This document shows positions 32,266 to 42,345 of a stretch of DNA of 64,000 nt, in pieces. Each line of letters begins with the position of its first letter. Positions within the stretch are counted from its first letter, which is position 1. The position numbers and the translations under genes are program-made. Location of the stretch: contig JAGKQI010000058.1 in NCBI GenBank assembly GCA_018806915.1, positions 186,001-250,000 on the forward strand, in the 5' to 3' direction. The notes beneath the pieces were generated by a model, which was not told where the DNA came from, searched no databases, and saw only the letters and a list, made by a program, of their open reading frames with translations. The DNA comes from Phytophthora colocasiae. Lineage: Eukaryota; Oomycota; Peronosporomycetes; Peronosporales; Peronosporaceae.

Positions 32266-32903
32266 CGGAGTCGTTGATGGTCGCCGGCGGCGATCGGAGG
32301 CAGCGGCGGCCGCTGCTGCCTCAACTGGGGATCCACATGCACCGGCCGGTGCATGTGCAGCACTGACAGGGCCATCGCTCTCTGTCGCGCATGTGTTGTT
32401 GAACGTACGAGTGTACGCTTCTCCCAGTTGATCACCGGGTCATGCCGTGCAAGCCACGGCATGCCTAATACCAAGTCGAACTTATCGTCTAGATCCAAGA
32501 CGATAAGATCTTCTACAAACGTCCTTCGTTTGTAAGAGAAGCGCACACGGACTACGCGCTTCTCAGTCCTCACGGTGGCACCCGTTGCCAACCGCACCTC
32601 CAACACGCTGCGAGGCGTGTCGGCCTCTTCGAAGTCAAGTCTTCGAAGACTTCCCTGTCGAACAAAGTTGTTTGACGCGCCCGAGTCCACTAGGGCACGA
32701 AGAGAGTTAACTCTCTTCGACATCGCTTTCAGGATGACAAGGCCTGGCTTGTCATCTTGCATCTCGCAGCGAGAAACCTTCTCGCTGGGGGAAGCAGCCT
32801 TCAACGTCGCGTGTCCGAGTTCGACACGCGAGACTGCATTACCAGTAGGACGCCCCGCGCCTACTGGTTCTTGGCGGTTTTTGAACGCCCGCCCGCCATG
32901 CAC
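32266..32903 (-). CDS. Outer Gypsy aspartic protease, cut by insertion
   Basis: The frame overlaps the end of gag by about 40 nt and contains the catalytic LVDSGASNNFVR, then VRLATGATV and LGMPWLARHDPVINW, all typical of Ty3/Gypsy proteases. The frame runs into the inner element at 32265; its remaining linker continues at 24375 on the other side of that insertion. It cleaves Gag-Pol during particle maturation. Confidence 0.8.
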
Positions 32904-33807
32904 TCGCGTGCATAGTGGCCGATGTTACTACACTTGTAACATCGAACTTTGCTGTTCCTACGCTGCTGTTGACCAGCAGTCGTAGCACTCGAGAGGTCCA
33001 TAGGTTCCGGACCTCCCGTCTTCACAACAGGACGCGCCGGCTTCGGCGCGTTCGCATGGAGTTTAGCTTGACGCCGGCTAAACTCCTCTTGCATTGCAAG
33101 GCTGATCGCCTCCTCGAGAGTTTTCGGATACTCTCGGAAGAGATACGTCTTGACGGGACCATCGCTTTGTCCCTTCATGAACGTGACGACCTTGGTCGCC
33201 TCGTCGATCGGGTTGGCCACTATGTTCGATACCAAGTATCGAGCACGCTGGGCAAAGGTGTGAACATCATCCTTGCCCTGCTGCAGATCGAGAAACTCCG
33301 CTCTCGATCTGAACTCGTTCTTCGGAGGCTCAAACGCAAGCTTGAGTTCCTCCTTGAACTCCTCGTACGTGCTGAAGCACGTAGGATCCGAGAGTCGGCG
33401 CCCATAGGCCCAACTCCTCGCACTTCCGCCAAGACATGACATGGCGAACACGACCTTCGACATCGGATCGACGATACGTCGAGCCGCAACGGCCTCCTTC
33501 CCTGTGTAGGTACTCACGTGGAGTTTCAACGACTCCGCGCGTGGCTTAGGGGAAGCCACCGAGGCAGCAACTCTTGTTGCTCCTTAACAATGTACCCCAG
33601 AGCAACACCGTGTTGCTCTGTCGGCGATAGCGTACGAAGCATCGTCGCTACCGCTGCCTCTCCAATGACTTGTGAAAGTCTTTGGAGAGCCTCCCACTCT
33701 GGATCGGACAGGTGGGCGCAGTCCGTGCGCGTCACGGACATTTGAGGGGTCCCAGCGGATCCCTCATCCATTGGGGAGTTATCTACCCCGCGTTCGTATG
33801 ACTCCAT
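32861..33807 (-). CDS. Outer Gypsy gag (two overlapping frames)
   Basis: Frame 1 (33526-33807, 93 codons) encodes a Glu-rich leader starting MESYERG with SDPEWEALQRLSQ. Frame 2 (32861-33559) encodes the retrotransposon gag domain (SWAYGRRL, STYEEFKEELKLAFEPP, EFLDLQQGKDDVHTFAQRAR) and a CCHC knuckle (CYKCSNIGHYAREC). The two frames overlap by 57 nt, and frame 2 is in the -1 register relative to frame 1. The inner Gypsy element has the same arrangement. The product packages element RNA. Either a regulated frameshift or an old mutation could explain the split. Confidence 0.8.
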
Positions 33808-33856
33808 ACGAACGAACAGCAGTCGGTCGTGGGACGGACTACAAAGTGCTACCAGG

Positions 33857-34316
33857 TGTAATGGGTCTACCTAGACCTATTAGATGGCGTACACGTGCGC
33901 TTACGTGTATGAGGAAGCGTGCAATTAGAATAGACTTAATTTAAGTATACTTATTTAAATAAGTATAATTAAATCAAATATAACTAAATTAAACTGCAAA
34001 ATACCGTAAAATGAGAACTGTTATTGAATTTGGCATAAGCCAATTATGGACCTCCTAAAACTGATTGTTATCTATTTCTAAAGGGTCTGCCAACGTGTGG
34101 TTGGCAGAAACTCTGCTCAGTGATTGGTTGAAATCCGTTACTTTCTACCAATAATATGCACAAATGCACACGAACCACCCAATAATGTGGTTCGCCCATG
34201 TATCCTTTGGTGTGTACAGCACACCAAGGTCTGAGGCCCATTTCCAACCTCTAACAGTTATCCTAACTGTTAGAGTTACAAGTGGTACAACCACTTGTAC
34301 GTGTAACCCCGTTACA
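33857..34316 (-). repeat. Outer Gypsy 5' LTR (460 bp)
   Basis: On the minus strand it begins TGTAACGGGGTTACACG and ends GACCCATTACA. It consists largely of short inverted repeats, for example the hairpins around CTAACAGTT/AACTGTTAG and ACAAGTGG/CCACTTGT near its start. The primer binding site follows directly. It is nearly identical to the 3' LTR. Confidence 0.9.
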
Positions 34317-35704
34317 TAATGTCCACACACTGGTTGGCACAACCAAGTCCTAGCTGCTGTCCTAACCCTTAACTAGCCAGCTTGGCAATGCTCTCATACG
34401 CTTTGCCCTGTGTGAGGTGGCGGAGGCTTACCATCGAGACCCCCCCCCCACTACACTGCCTTCCCCAGCTTCAGCCACTCATACATCTTGTGCTACACGT
34501 TCCGTTGTGCTCGCGGCTGTGGTCGATCCGATGACCGCTTAAACTTTGCTTTCGCGGTGACGTGCCGCTGAAATAGTTTGTCCTTAACAGTTTCTGCACA
34601 TTAGTATAGGTATGTCCTTACAAAGTTGTCGGACCAGTTCCCAGGAGTCTTCAATCGGCTCCAACCCTTTCCATCCGACCAACACTTCGTAGTCGGTTGT
34701 GTCCGCATTCCATCACGTATCTTTCAGTATCCCAGTGACAGTACAATTCCTTGGGCTGCAACATGATCACGCAGCTCTTCGGTGACCGACAGGGATTTGT
34801 CCGCGCAAATTTTAGCCGCGAGGAGTGCACATCGGTTAGCGCCCCTGTTACCAAGTGACGCACTTGGAACGAGTGAGCATCCGCTCTAATTACTTGGTGG
34901 GGTCCCACCCACGTAATGAGCAATTTGTCGTGACGTTTTTGGTCTACTCTCGACCTTAATACGTAGTCACCAACTGAGATGTTTGGACGACGGGCGTATT
35001 TTTGCATTCGTTTGTTCCGCATAGTCTGCTGTACCCGCACTCTGATTATAAACCGCAGAACAATTCCACTGGAGCAGCCTTTTCAAGTGACGTAACTGGT
35101 GTATGGTTCAAACTAGCCTGCAACAGGGGTATGAAGAATGTCCAGTTGTGAGAATCCACTTTGTACTCCAGGCCCATCACTCGAAGCACCTGCATGGTCA
35201 TGACTAGCTCGCTCCACACTACCATTTATCCATGGTGAGTATACCACAGTAAATTCATGACGCGCTTTCAAACGCCTACAAAGTTCTCCCACAATCTCAG
35301 CTTTGAAGTGTGAACCTTGATCTGAAATCCACACAGGTGCCACAACAAACTTACTGTCACAATATACTCGACGTAACTGATGTGCTCGGTTGAGTTGTCG
35401 TCTCCGATGTTGTCTGCAACCAGCGTTACTGGGGCTACCAGCAACCAAGTTTTGATTGTTGTCATCTTCGTTGGTGCTGAACACCATTTCGTTTTCGTAC
35501 TTGCTTTCTGTCAGTTCTAGTCGCAAGACCACGCAGCTAAAGAATTCTTTGTAGTAAGTATTAGCGATAAACCACTCCGAGGGAAGCTGGAGCGTTCTGG
35601 TAAACCCAAAGTATAGCATTGCCAAGCCAGCTTGGCAATGCTCTCATGAGCTTTGCCCTGTGTGGGCTGGTGGAGGCTTACCATCGAGATCCCCACCACT
35701 ACAG
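34317..35704 (-). mobile_element. Older Gypsy element (family 3), internally deleted, host of the outer Gypsy
   Basis: Two LTR-like segments on the minus strand start TGTAGTGGTGGGGATC (from 35704) and TGTAGTGGGGGGGG (from 34456) and share GCTCATGAGAGCATTGCCAAG-like sequence. The second copy stops at the outer Gypsy and resumes beyond it at 18334-18243. Between the LTRs only the integrase end remains. The first LTR is followed almost directly by integrase, so gag through RNase H was lost. Confidence 0.6.
34580..35500 (-). pseudogene. Gypsy family 3 integrase and chromodomain remnant
   Basis: Minus-strand frames encode VWISDQGSHFKAEIVGELCRR and YSPWINGSVERA (integrase DDE region, about 35220-35340). 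GDYVLRSRVDQKRHDKLLIT with VGPHQVIRADAHSFQVRHL follows (C-terminal DNA-binding part, 34800-35000). A chromodomain piece comes last (YEVLVGWKGLEPIEDSWEL, about 34630-34700). Several stops separate them. The sequence type differs from the outer and inner elements, so this is a third Gypsy lineage. Confidence 0.7.
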
Positions 35705-36482
35705 CATGATATCTTCTGCCTGATCGTCGATCCAAAGTCCATTCGTGCTATCCCACGCAACTGTCATTCCATGATACAATTTTTCTGCCAAATTTCGATA
35801 GGGGTTTGTCCTGAATGGACTCTAAACCGGTCCATATGATCTCTACAGGCTGCGGAACGACTCTGGCAACATTAACAAGAAAGCCAAGGGGTTTTACGGT
35901 ACACAAGTTGTGCCATGTCCACAACTGGTTGCTGATTGTCACAGTGGCATGGGAGGCGTGGATTACCATATTTGGGTATCGACTGTAGAACACGCATAAA
36001 GACTGACAATAAGCAAAAAGAAACAGCTAGCGACTCATACCCTCGTGCTGGGACGTTTCTTTCTGGCTTTATGAGTGACTCGTCGAAGGGCCAGCTAATC
36101 CCCTTAGGAAGGATATTTTCTCATTTCAACTTCGTCTTGGTGCTGCTGCTGGATTTAAACCAGGGGTCTGAATAAAAAAAAACAGTATCGATACAATCAG
36201 TTTCTAAAAATAAAAAAAACGGATTACTGGGATATTCACAAAAAATAAAATTTGATATGTCACGAAAATTGCAACACAATAATACAAAAGTGCCTGCATA
36301 GCAATGGCAAGACACAATTGAAATGATGGGCGTCCTAACCCGAGAAGTCAGCTCTTTTGCGTTCATTATACTCGATACTGAGCGTTTAACTACTTTAAAT
36401 CACTGGTCAACAGCAAACACGTAAGAATCCTATTGCGCGGTAACCTTTTCATTCTAAAACAAAAACCGCTCAGCCTAAAACA
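35705..36482. other. Unassigned sequence
   Basis: 35705-36000 has a minus-strand frame with VAWDSTNGLWIDDQAEDIML-like sequence that I cannot place; it could be a relic of another Gypsy. 36001-36482 is AT-rich with no recognisable feature. Confidence 0.3.
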
Positions 36483-37960
36483 ATGACCAACAAAGACATC
36501 TTCGACTACTTCTACGAGAATCTCGGTCATGGCCGATATCGGTGTAAGCAGTGTGACTCCGAGCGCAGCTATTGCCAACGCTGGATACTCTAACTTGATC
36601 GGGCACCTGGCTAACAAGCACAACGGCTTCAAGGACCTATACGCAGCAACGCCGTCCTCCAAGGACAGTACCCTGATTTTGGGTTCGTGTCTGAAAAGAC
36701 TTCTCATCGCTTCCAGTGGATACGATGGGTCGTCGAGCGGAACACGTCGCTGTCAGAAGTCAACAACAGGCTGACCTGCTCAATGTCTAGATGGAGGTCA
36801 GTTTTGTCACATGCGCTGTTTAACTCTATGCATGATTTAGCCAAGAAGATGGGCAAGTCGCTCGAGGAGGCGCTGGGCAGTTGTTTCGCGCTAATGTTCG
36901 ATGGTTGGTCCCACGGTTCTACATGTATGCACTACGTTGCGGTATACGCCGTGTTCGAGGCAGACGGTGCAGCTAAGCTGCAGCTCTGCGCTGTGTCTCC
37001 ACTTCAATATGGTTCGCAAGATGCTGACTCGCACATAAAGGTCTTGGATGGTGTGCTGGATGTATACAACAAAACACTAGCCATGGTGGTTGCGTTGTCG
37101 GTGACGACTGCTCAACCAACCAGCCCATCGCCACCAAAATCGAAGTTCCTCTGGTTGGTTGTGGAAGTCATCGGTTTAACCTCGCGGTTAACCCGTACAA
37201 TACCGAAAATGAGCCATTACTGGTACAGATTAACACCCTTATGTCCAAGTTTACCCTTGTGAATAACTACGCCGAGTTTGCCAGAACTACTGACCTGCAT
37301 CCTATCAAACGGAATATCACAGATGGAGTTCTAGTTTCGAGATGCTAGAGCGCTATGTGCGAATCCATCCCCAGAGCCAGACCGTCGAAGCTGTGGTGCC
37401 AACTGAGCAGCACATCGCAAGCTCCTCGAGCTACCGGAGCACATAAAGAAGTTCCAAAGCATCACTAAGAAGCTGTGCGACGGCATCGATTTGGCGGATG
37501 CCCGCCTGCTTTTTGACTCGGTTATTAGCGAGTACCCCATGATCTAAACGCGAGTGCTAGTATAGTCTACTCTCCTGTATTTGAAACGGCAGAGGTTAAA
37601 GTGATCAACGGTGGCGCGCTTTCAAAAGCTGAGGCAGCAGAGGTGAAGGCATTCGAGGTGGCGAAGTGTGGAGACAAGCGCAAGAAACGCCAAGATGACT
37701 ACGCGACGCAGATTCTTCTTGCTGGGCCAAACAAGCGTCCCGTTCGTGCCAGCTACAGACTGCTGTTGAAGGAACCGCCGCCGACTTCGAATGCATGTGA
37801 GCGTTTTGTTTTTCACAGTGCAAGCTTGTGCTCACCCCCCAACGCACTTGTACCCTCCCAGCGAATTTTGAACTCGTCATGTTCCTTCGTGCGAACAGGA
37901 ATATGTGGGATGTAACGACATTGATATCAGTTGGTAGCGATCAGGAGCATGAATTCATAT
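36483..37960 (+). pseudogene. hAT-family transposase with BED finger, degraded
   Basis: An ATG at 36483 opens MTNKDIFDYFYENLGHGRYR with CKQC, then after a shift GYSNLIGHLANKH: a BED zinc finger. The next pieces give FQWIRWVVERNTSLSEV and ALMFDGWSHGSTCMHYVAVY (first catalytic Asp region, 36690-37000), then a decayed middle. The end is YRLLLKEPPPTSNACER and LPANFELVMFLRANRNMWD (dimerisation domain, 37740-37915). At least six breaks. Related in layout to the hAT relic at 2735-3930 and covers the N-terminal part missing there. No terminal repeats identified. Confidence 0.72.
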
Positions 37961-38389
37961 TGCAGTTATTGCGGCCGCTTTTGTTATTGCAGCGTGTTGT
38001 ATTGATATTTTTATAACTGCAGCTCTGAGCATAATCCTCGGGGCAATACGCTGTCGATACTACGCTCTAGCATCTCGTCGATGATTTCCCAGCGCTCTAG
38101 GACGGTCAGATTAGGCGTCATGGTGCCGTATCAGGCACCAGGCCGCTGGTATCCTCCAGCGGGTTGTACAAAAGTGAGATGTGTGACGGGTTTCTTTAGA
38201 CATGAGTGGTGGATGGATGAGAACGAGTTGTGTAGATATTGTAGTATGGATGAAAAGCTGTGATCGTCAGCGTCATTCTAGTCCAATCAGATGATCGATA
38301 GCAGCGGATTTGACAAAATTTTAGACCGTTCTTTTCATTTGTTAAGACCAAACAGAGGAAGTAATTGACAATGGAAACAGCTTATTATA

Positions 38390-39260
38390 ATTCGCTTAAC
38401 CTGGTAGCCTTTGCACCATTGCCTACCTCGAGATTCCGAACTCCCATTAGGTCTCCTAACTTACAAAATAGCTCGTGTGGTAAAGCTTTAGTTAGTGCAT
38501 CTGCCACCAAATTCTTTGTGTTACAGCACGTTATGTCGATGCGTATTCTTTCATACGCTTCTCGTGCATATAGGTACCTTTTTCTGTGTGCGAAGTCGAC
38601 GAATGACTAACTGGGTTCTTAACTATACCTATCTGCGGTGCTGTCGCACCAGCAGTGAATTGGTTTCTTTGCTCCACCCTAATTCTTCAAGTAAAAGCCA
38701 TAACCATTCACTTTTTTTACCCCTTCACTTACAACTACCAACTCAGCTTGTGCTGTGTGTAAGCTAAATATATCTTGTCTACAACTCTTCCATGAGATGC
38801 ATGCATCAGCGACTACTGACACGTAACCTGTGACTGATTTACGGTCATCATTAGCATTTGCGAAGCTCGCATCTGTATATAGCTCATGACTAACCTCTTT
38901 GTTAGTACTTTCGCATACATCGATGTTTCTTTCAGATACTTAAGTACTCTCCGAGCTACTCTCCAATGATACTTATTATAACAAGATAGGAATTTGCTTA
39001 ATTCTCTTACAGCATTTGCAATATCTGGTCTAGTTCCTCTAACCAAGTAAATAAGGGACCCTATCTATCAATCCACGACAGCCAAATGGTTGTGCCGCAA
39101 TAAGTGTGCTGCTTGAGGAGTTACTGTCGAGCAATCCATCATATTAAACTTATCGAGCAAGTTTACTATATACTTATGTTGAGATAAGCTGAGTTGCTTC
39201 CAAGATTTATCTCATGATATTCTCCATCTTTAAAAGGTAATGTGCTCTCATTCGAAAGCG
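38390..39260 (-). pseudogene. Copia-type RNase H remnant
   Basis: Minus-strand frames give GSLIYLVRGTRPDIANAVRE and HWRVARRVLKYLKETS, then YTDASFANANDDRKSVTGYV, ISWKSCRQDIFSLHTAQAEL and EWLWLLLEELGW. The end is ITCCNTKNLVADALTKALP. These are the RNase H and C-terminal motifs of Ty1/Copia Pol in the right order. Three or more shifts. It differs from the Copia element at the right end of the window. Confidence 0.75.
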
Positions 39261-39998
39261 CAAGAAAGCTTTAACCCTCGTAGAGTGATATTCTGTAGCA
39301 AACAGAATAAGTGATCTCACAAGACATATTATCCAGCAAACTTGTCAGCCCCCAAAACTTCGCATATATGTATCTCTATTAGGTGGGGCTTAGGGTTTGA
39401 ATCACGAGGTGGAGATAGACAGGCATAATGATTGATTATGAAAAAGTACAATATAAAAATCGAGAGGTCAGCGATTTTCTCTCTCCCGCCTTTAATTTCG
39501 AACATGGCGATTACATTCGTTCGTATGCATGTGTCGTTTATTTTTGATTTTAGCGTGTTTTAATCACAATGACCAACCTCTGGCATTCCAAACGGCTAGA
39601 ACTGAATCGATAACAACCTTACTTGTACTTCCTCTGTCTGGGAAAGATCTCAACAAGACGATATGACGGGTCAATAGGATAAAAACCTTCAGAAAGTGAT
39701 TGCATTAAGAATGATAATATTAAATCGGTATTAGGCCGACCCAGATCGCATTACGGTACGGATCGAATATACTTCCTTCATTCAAAAATGATTCACAAAA
39801 AATGTAATTTTGGTGAAATCAATCGAAATTAATCGCTGATTGGCTCAATCGATAGCATGCGAATAAAGCTTTCTAACCATGCAATTTTGATTTGATTTCG
39901 AGCCAAATTGGTGGAGTTGGGTTGGTTGGCGCTGCCTCAAGGTTCTCATTTTTCAACCACCCGCTGACCTTCAAGATCTAACTGTTTCACGCTCCAGG
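39261..39998. other. No recognisable feature
   Basis: AT-rich sequence without a supported ORF. The left end of the following Tc1/mariner-like element may lie here, but I could not match its terminal repeats. Confidence 0.4.
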
Positions 39999-40880
39999 GA
40001 TGCCAAAGCGAAAACTCACAGACACAGAAAGAAGGACCATCATCCCAGACATCCTGCTGGCGTTCAGAGACGACAATGTTCCCCACGGAATGTATACGAG
40101 GCTGGCGCTCAAATACACGTGCCATCGGCACACTATTGAGCGCAGTACACCGACAACGTTGCGGGCGGGGTTGCGGATGGGGCTCCTGACAGCAGAATCA
40201 AGCAAAAGTCCGGTTGCAAGCCGTACGACCGCGCGGACCTGGCAGGCAAAATCGCAGCTGTTCCTGTGGCCGACCGTCGTCGTATTTCGCGCACCGCTGC
40301 TCAGGCCGGAATCTCGAGTGGGTGGAGGGGGGCTTCATGCGGATGAGATGGATTCTCACCTTTATTGAAGAGAATTCGTTCGATTTCGAGGGGATGTACG
40401 CTATGGTGCACATAGATGAGAAATGGTTCGACGCGGACGTCGATGAGCGGCCTTACTTGCTTCTGCCCGATGAGGAGCCACCCGTAAGCACTTCCAGAGC
40501 AAGCGCTTCATCCCCAAGACCATGTTCTTGGCATAACCTTTCTTTTTTATAACACTATTAAAAATCGACTGATATGATACTGAACGGGTTTTTGCCTGCA
40601 GGTACGTACGACTACCACCGCAAGACCATGTTTGACGGCAAGATCGGCATTTGGCTGCTAGTGGAGCAGTACACGGCACAACGGTCGAGTGCTATTGGAC
40701 CTGCCGGTACAGTACTGACAACAAACATTGAGTCGATTCATCGAAACGTGATTAAAACGTTCTTGCTGAAATAGCTAATCCCGGCTTCAAGAGCAAATGG
40801 CCTGCACGAGAACGTCACCTGCCGATCCTGATCCAGCAGGATAACGCGAGGCCCCACGTTTCCCCCACGACCCCGACATT
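39999..40880 (+). pseudogene. Tc1/mariner-like transposase, degraded
   Basis: The ATG at 39999 opens MPKRKLTDTERRTIIPDILL and continues through a helix-turn-helix region. Shifts follow. The DDE part has MVHIDEKWFDADVDERPYLL (first Asp, 40400-40460), FDGKIGIWLLVEQ with RSSAIGPAGTVLT, and finally IQQDNARPHV-like sequence near 40830 (second Asp). The intervening bases 40490-40600 look like an intron or decayed sequence. Not intact. Confidence 0.68.
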
Positions 40881-41299
40881 GTTGCTGCTGGAACGGCTGG
40901 TATCCTGATAGAGATGTATCTTAATAACAACCTCGCAAAGTTTCATGACTTATTTCAAAATGGCATAGCTGGTATACCTCAATTATTATAGCGGCAGAAA
41001 ATGAAGGGACCAGTAAAAAAAAGATCCGTTGTTGGCTTAAAGTTGAGAAAACCTACTACAACATTTAGATATGTGGAAACCTACCCATTTTGCGCATGAT
41101 TTTGGCGTTAAAATTGGCTAATTCACAGCGGGTTTGACGATACAGGCGTTTGCAAAAGCTGCCTCCGAGCCAATTTTGACTGGGAAACGGACTATACAAT
41201 CGGAGAAGGCGTTTTAGAGGAATGCCATGTGAGGATTTGTTGCGGGTAAAAACAAATCGGCCTTGCTTCAAGAAGAGCTGTATGAGATGTGAGAGGTTC

Positions 41300-41700
41300 T
41301 ACTCGGCGTCGTGTCCCTCCTCGTCCTCCTGCTCCTCTTCATTGACTACTTCGCATTCTTCGAGAGCACACATGTACTTCCTTTCGAATTTTAACACGCG
41401 CCTGTCAAATTTGCACCAATGCTTGGAATTGGCACGACCAAACTCAGCAGTCAGCTTTGCTGAAAGATCCGCCAATTTGTCGGCGGGATCTCGAGCATTT
41501 TGTTTTTACTCGTCCCCCATACCATTGCTATAGGTTGTAGCTCAGGATGATATGGGGGCGTATACAGTAGAATGTGATCATGCCTGTTAGCAATCTGATG
41601 GGCAGCGTATTGTGGTTTCTTCTTGTGCTGCTTGACAAGCTCCAGGAACTGCGGGACGAACCAACTCGGTTCGAATTCTATGTCCAACATAATAATAAAG
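41300..41700 (-). pseudogene. Tc1/IS630-type transposase C-terminal remnant
   Basis: The minus-strand frame 41451-41690 has LLYTPPYHPELQPIAMVWGT, the final DDE block around the last catalytic residue. Downstream frames give EFGRANSKHWCKFDRRVLKF and an acidic tail rich in Glu, with a stop near 41315. The N-terminal piece at 46012-46632 looks like the other end of the same family. Confidence 0.6.
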
Positions 41701-41823
41701 TTAGTTTTGTTTTCAATTCAACGAAAAAAGGAACTTACGGTTCTTTAACAGCCACGTTTGTATGTCTGCCTTTCGCGTACGCCTAGGGGGTGCCGGGTCT
41801 AATTCGCGCTTGTGATAGCGCAT

Positions 41824-42005
41824 TTCGAAGGGTCGGCGTAAAAGGCTTCGAAGGTAGCGTTTTGCTCCCATCTGTGTTGTAGCCATCTTAACGGTCGCCG
41901 ACCCTTCGAAATGGCTACAAGTCGAAGGAGGCGTTTTGCTACCTTCCATTTTCAATTGTCTTGAATTTGTATAGTACAAAGTCACTGTGTTCGCGAAGGG
42001 GTTAA
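41824..42005 (+). repeat. Half of a PiggyBac-type MITE
   Basis: Matches the right half of the MITE at 16753-17074 in the same orientation and ends CGCGAAGGGGTTAA at 42005. The left half is missing here and appears inverted at 42150-42329. Confidence 0.7.
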
Positions 42006-42149
42006 TACCTTTAAACGGAGCGGCAAATTTAAACGTGAGGGCCGTCTCCAGTTCTTTATCCGTTGTGTTGTTTTCTCCTTTGAGAGATGCTGCCATAAGC
42101 ACAACAAAGTGTATTATCTTTACTATAGCATACATTACACCCTTATAAT

Positions 42150-42329
42150 AAGCTCTGCTATTGGCCAAAAATAATACTTTAATCTGCGAGTACCAAAACA
42201 CGGTAGTGTTTCCGCGACCCTTCGACTCGATGGTAGCATTCTGCTACCTTCTAGTGGGTTCAAACATTATTCACTTTTGCAAAGACTGTCGTTGGCAGCA
42301 GAATGCATCCATGTGCGCGAAAGGGTTAA
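42150..42329 (-). repeat. Inverted left half of the same PiggyBac-type MITE
   Basis: This is the reverse complement of 16753-16905 and ends GCGCGAAAGGGTTAA at 42329. About 145 bp of different sequence separates it from the other half, so the locus is a scrambled pair, or the remains of a longer parent element. Confidence 0.65.
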
Positions 42330-42345
42330 CTACTGCTAGTGTAGC

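Larger units (their letters stand above)
18335..34316 (-). mobile_element. Outer Gypsy (chromodomain) LTR retrotransposon, minus strand
   Basis: LTRs at 18335-18772 and 33857-34316 are flanked by the 5-bp duplication TAATG (18330-18334 and 34317-34321). Read on the minus strand the order is 5' LTR, primer site TGGTAGCACTTTGTAG (33839-33854), gag, protease, then the inner Gypsy insertion, reverse transcriptase/RNase H, integrase, chromodomain, purine tract next to the 3' LTR, 3' LTR. Protease-to-integrase order is that of Ty3/Gypsy. Without the inner element it is about 8.1 kb. LTR 1 lacks about 22 bp that LTR 2 has. An antisense ORF occupies the space between pol and the 3' LTR. Confidence 0.92.
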
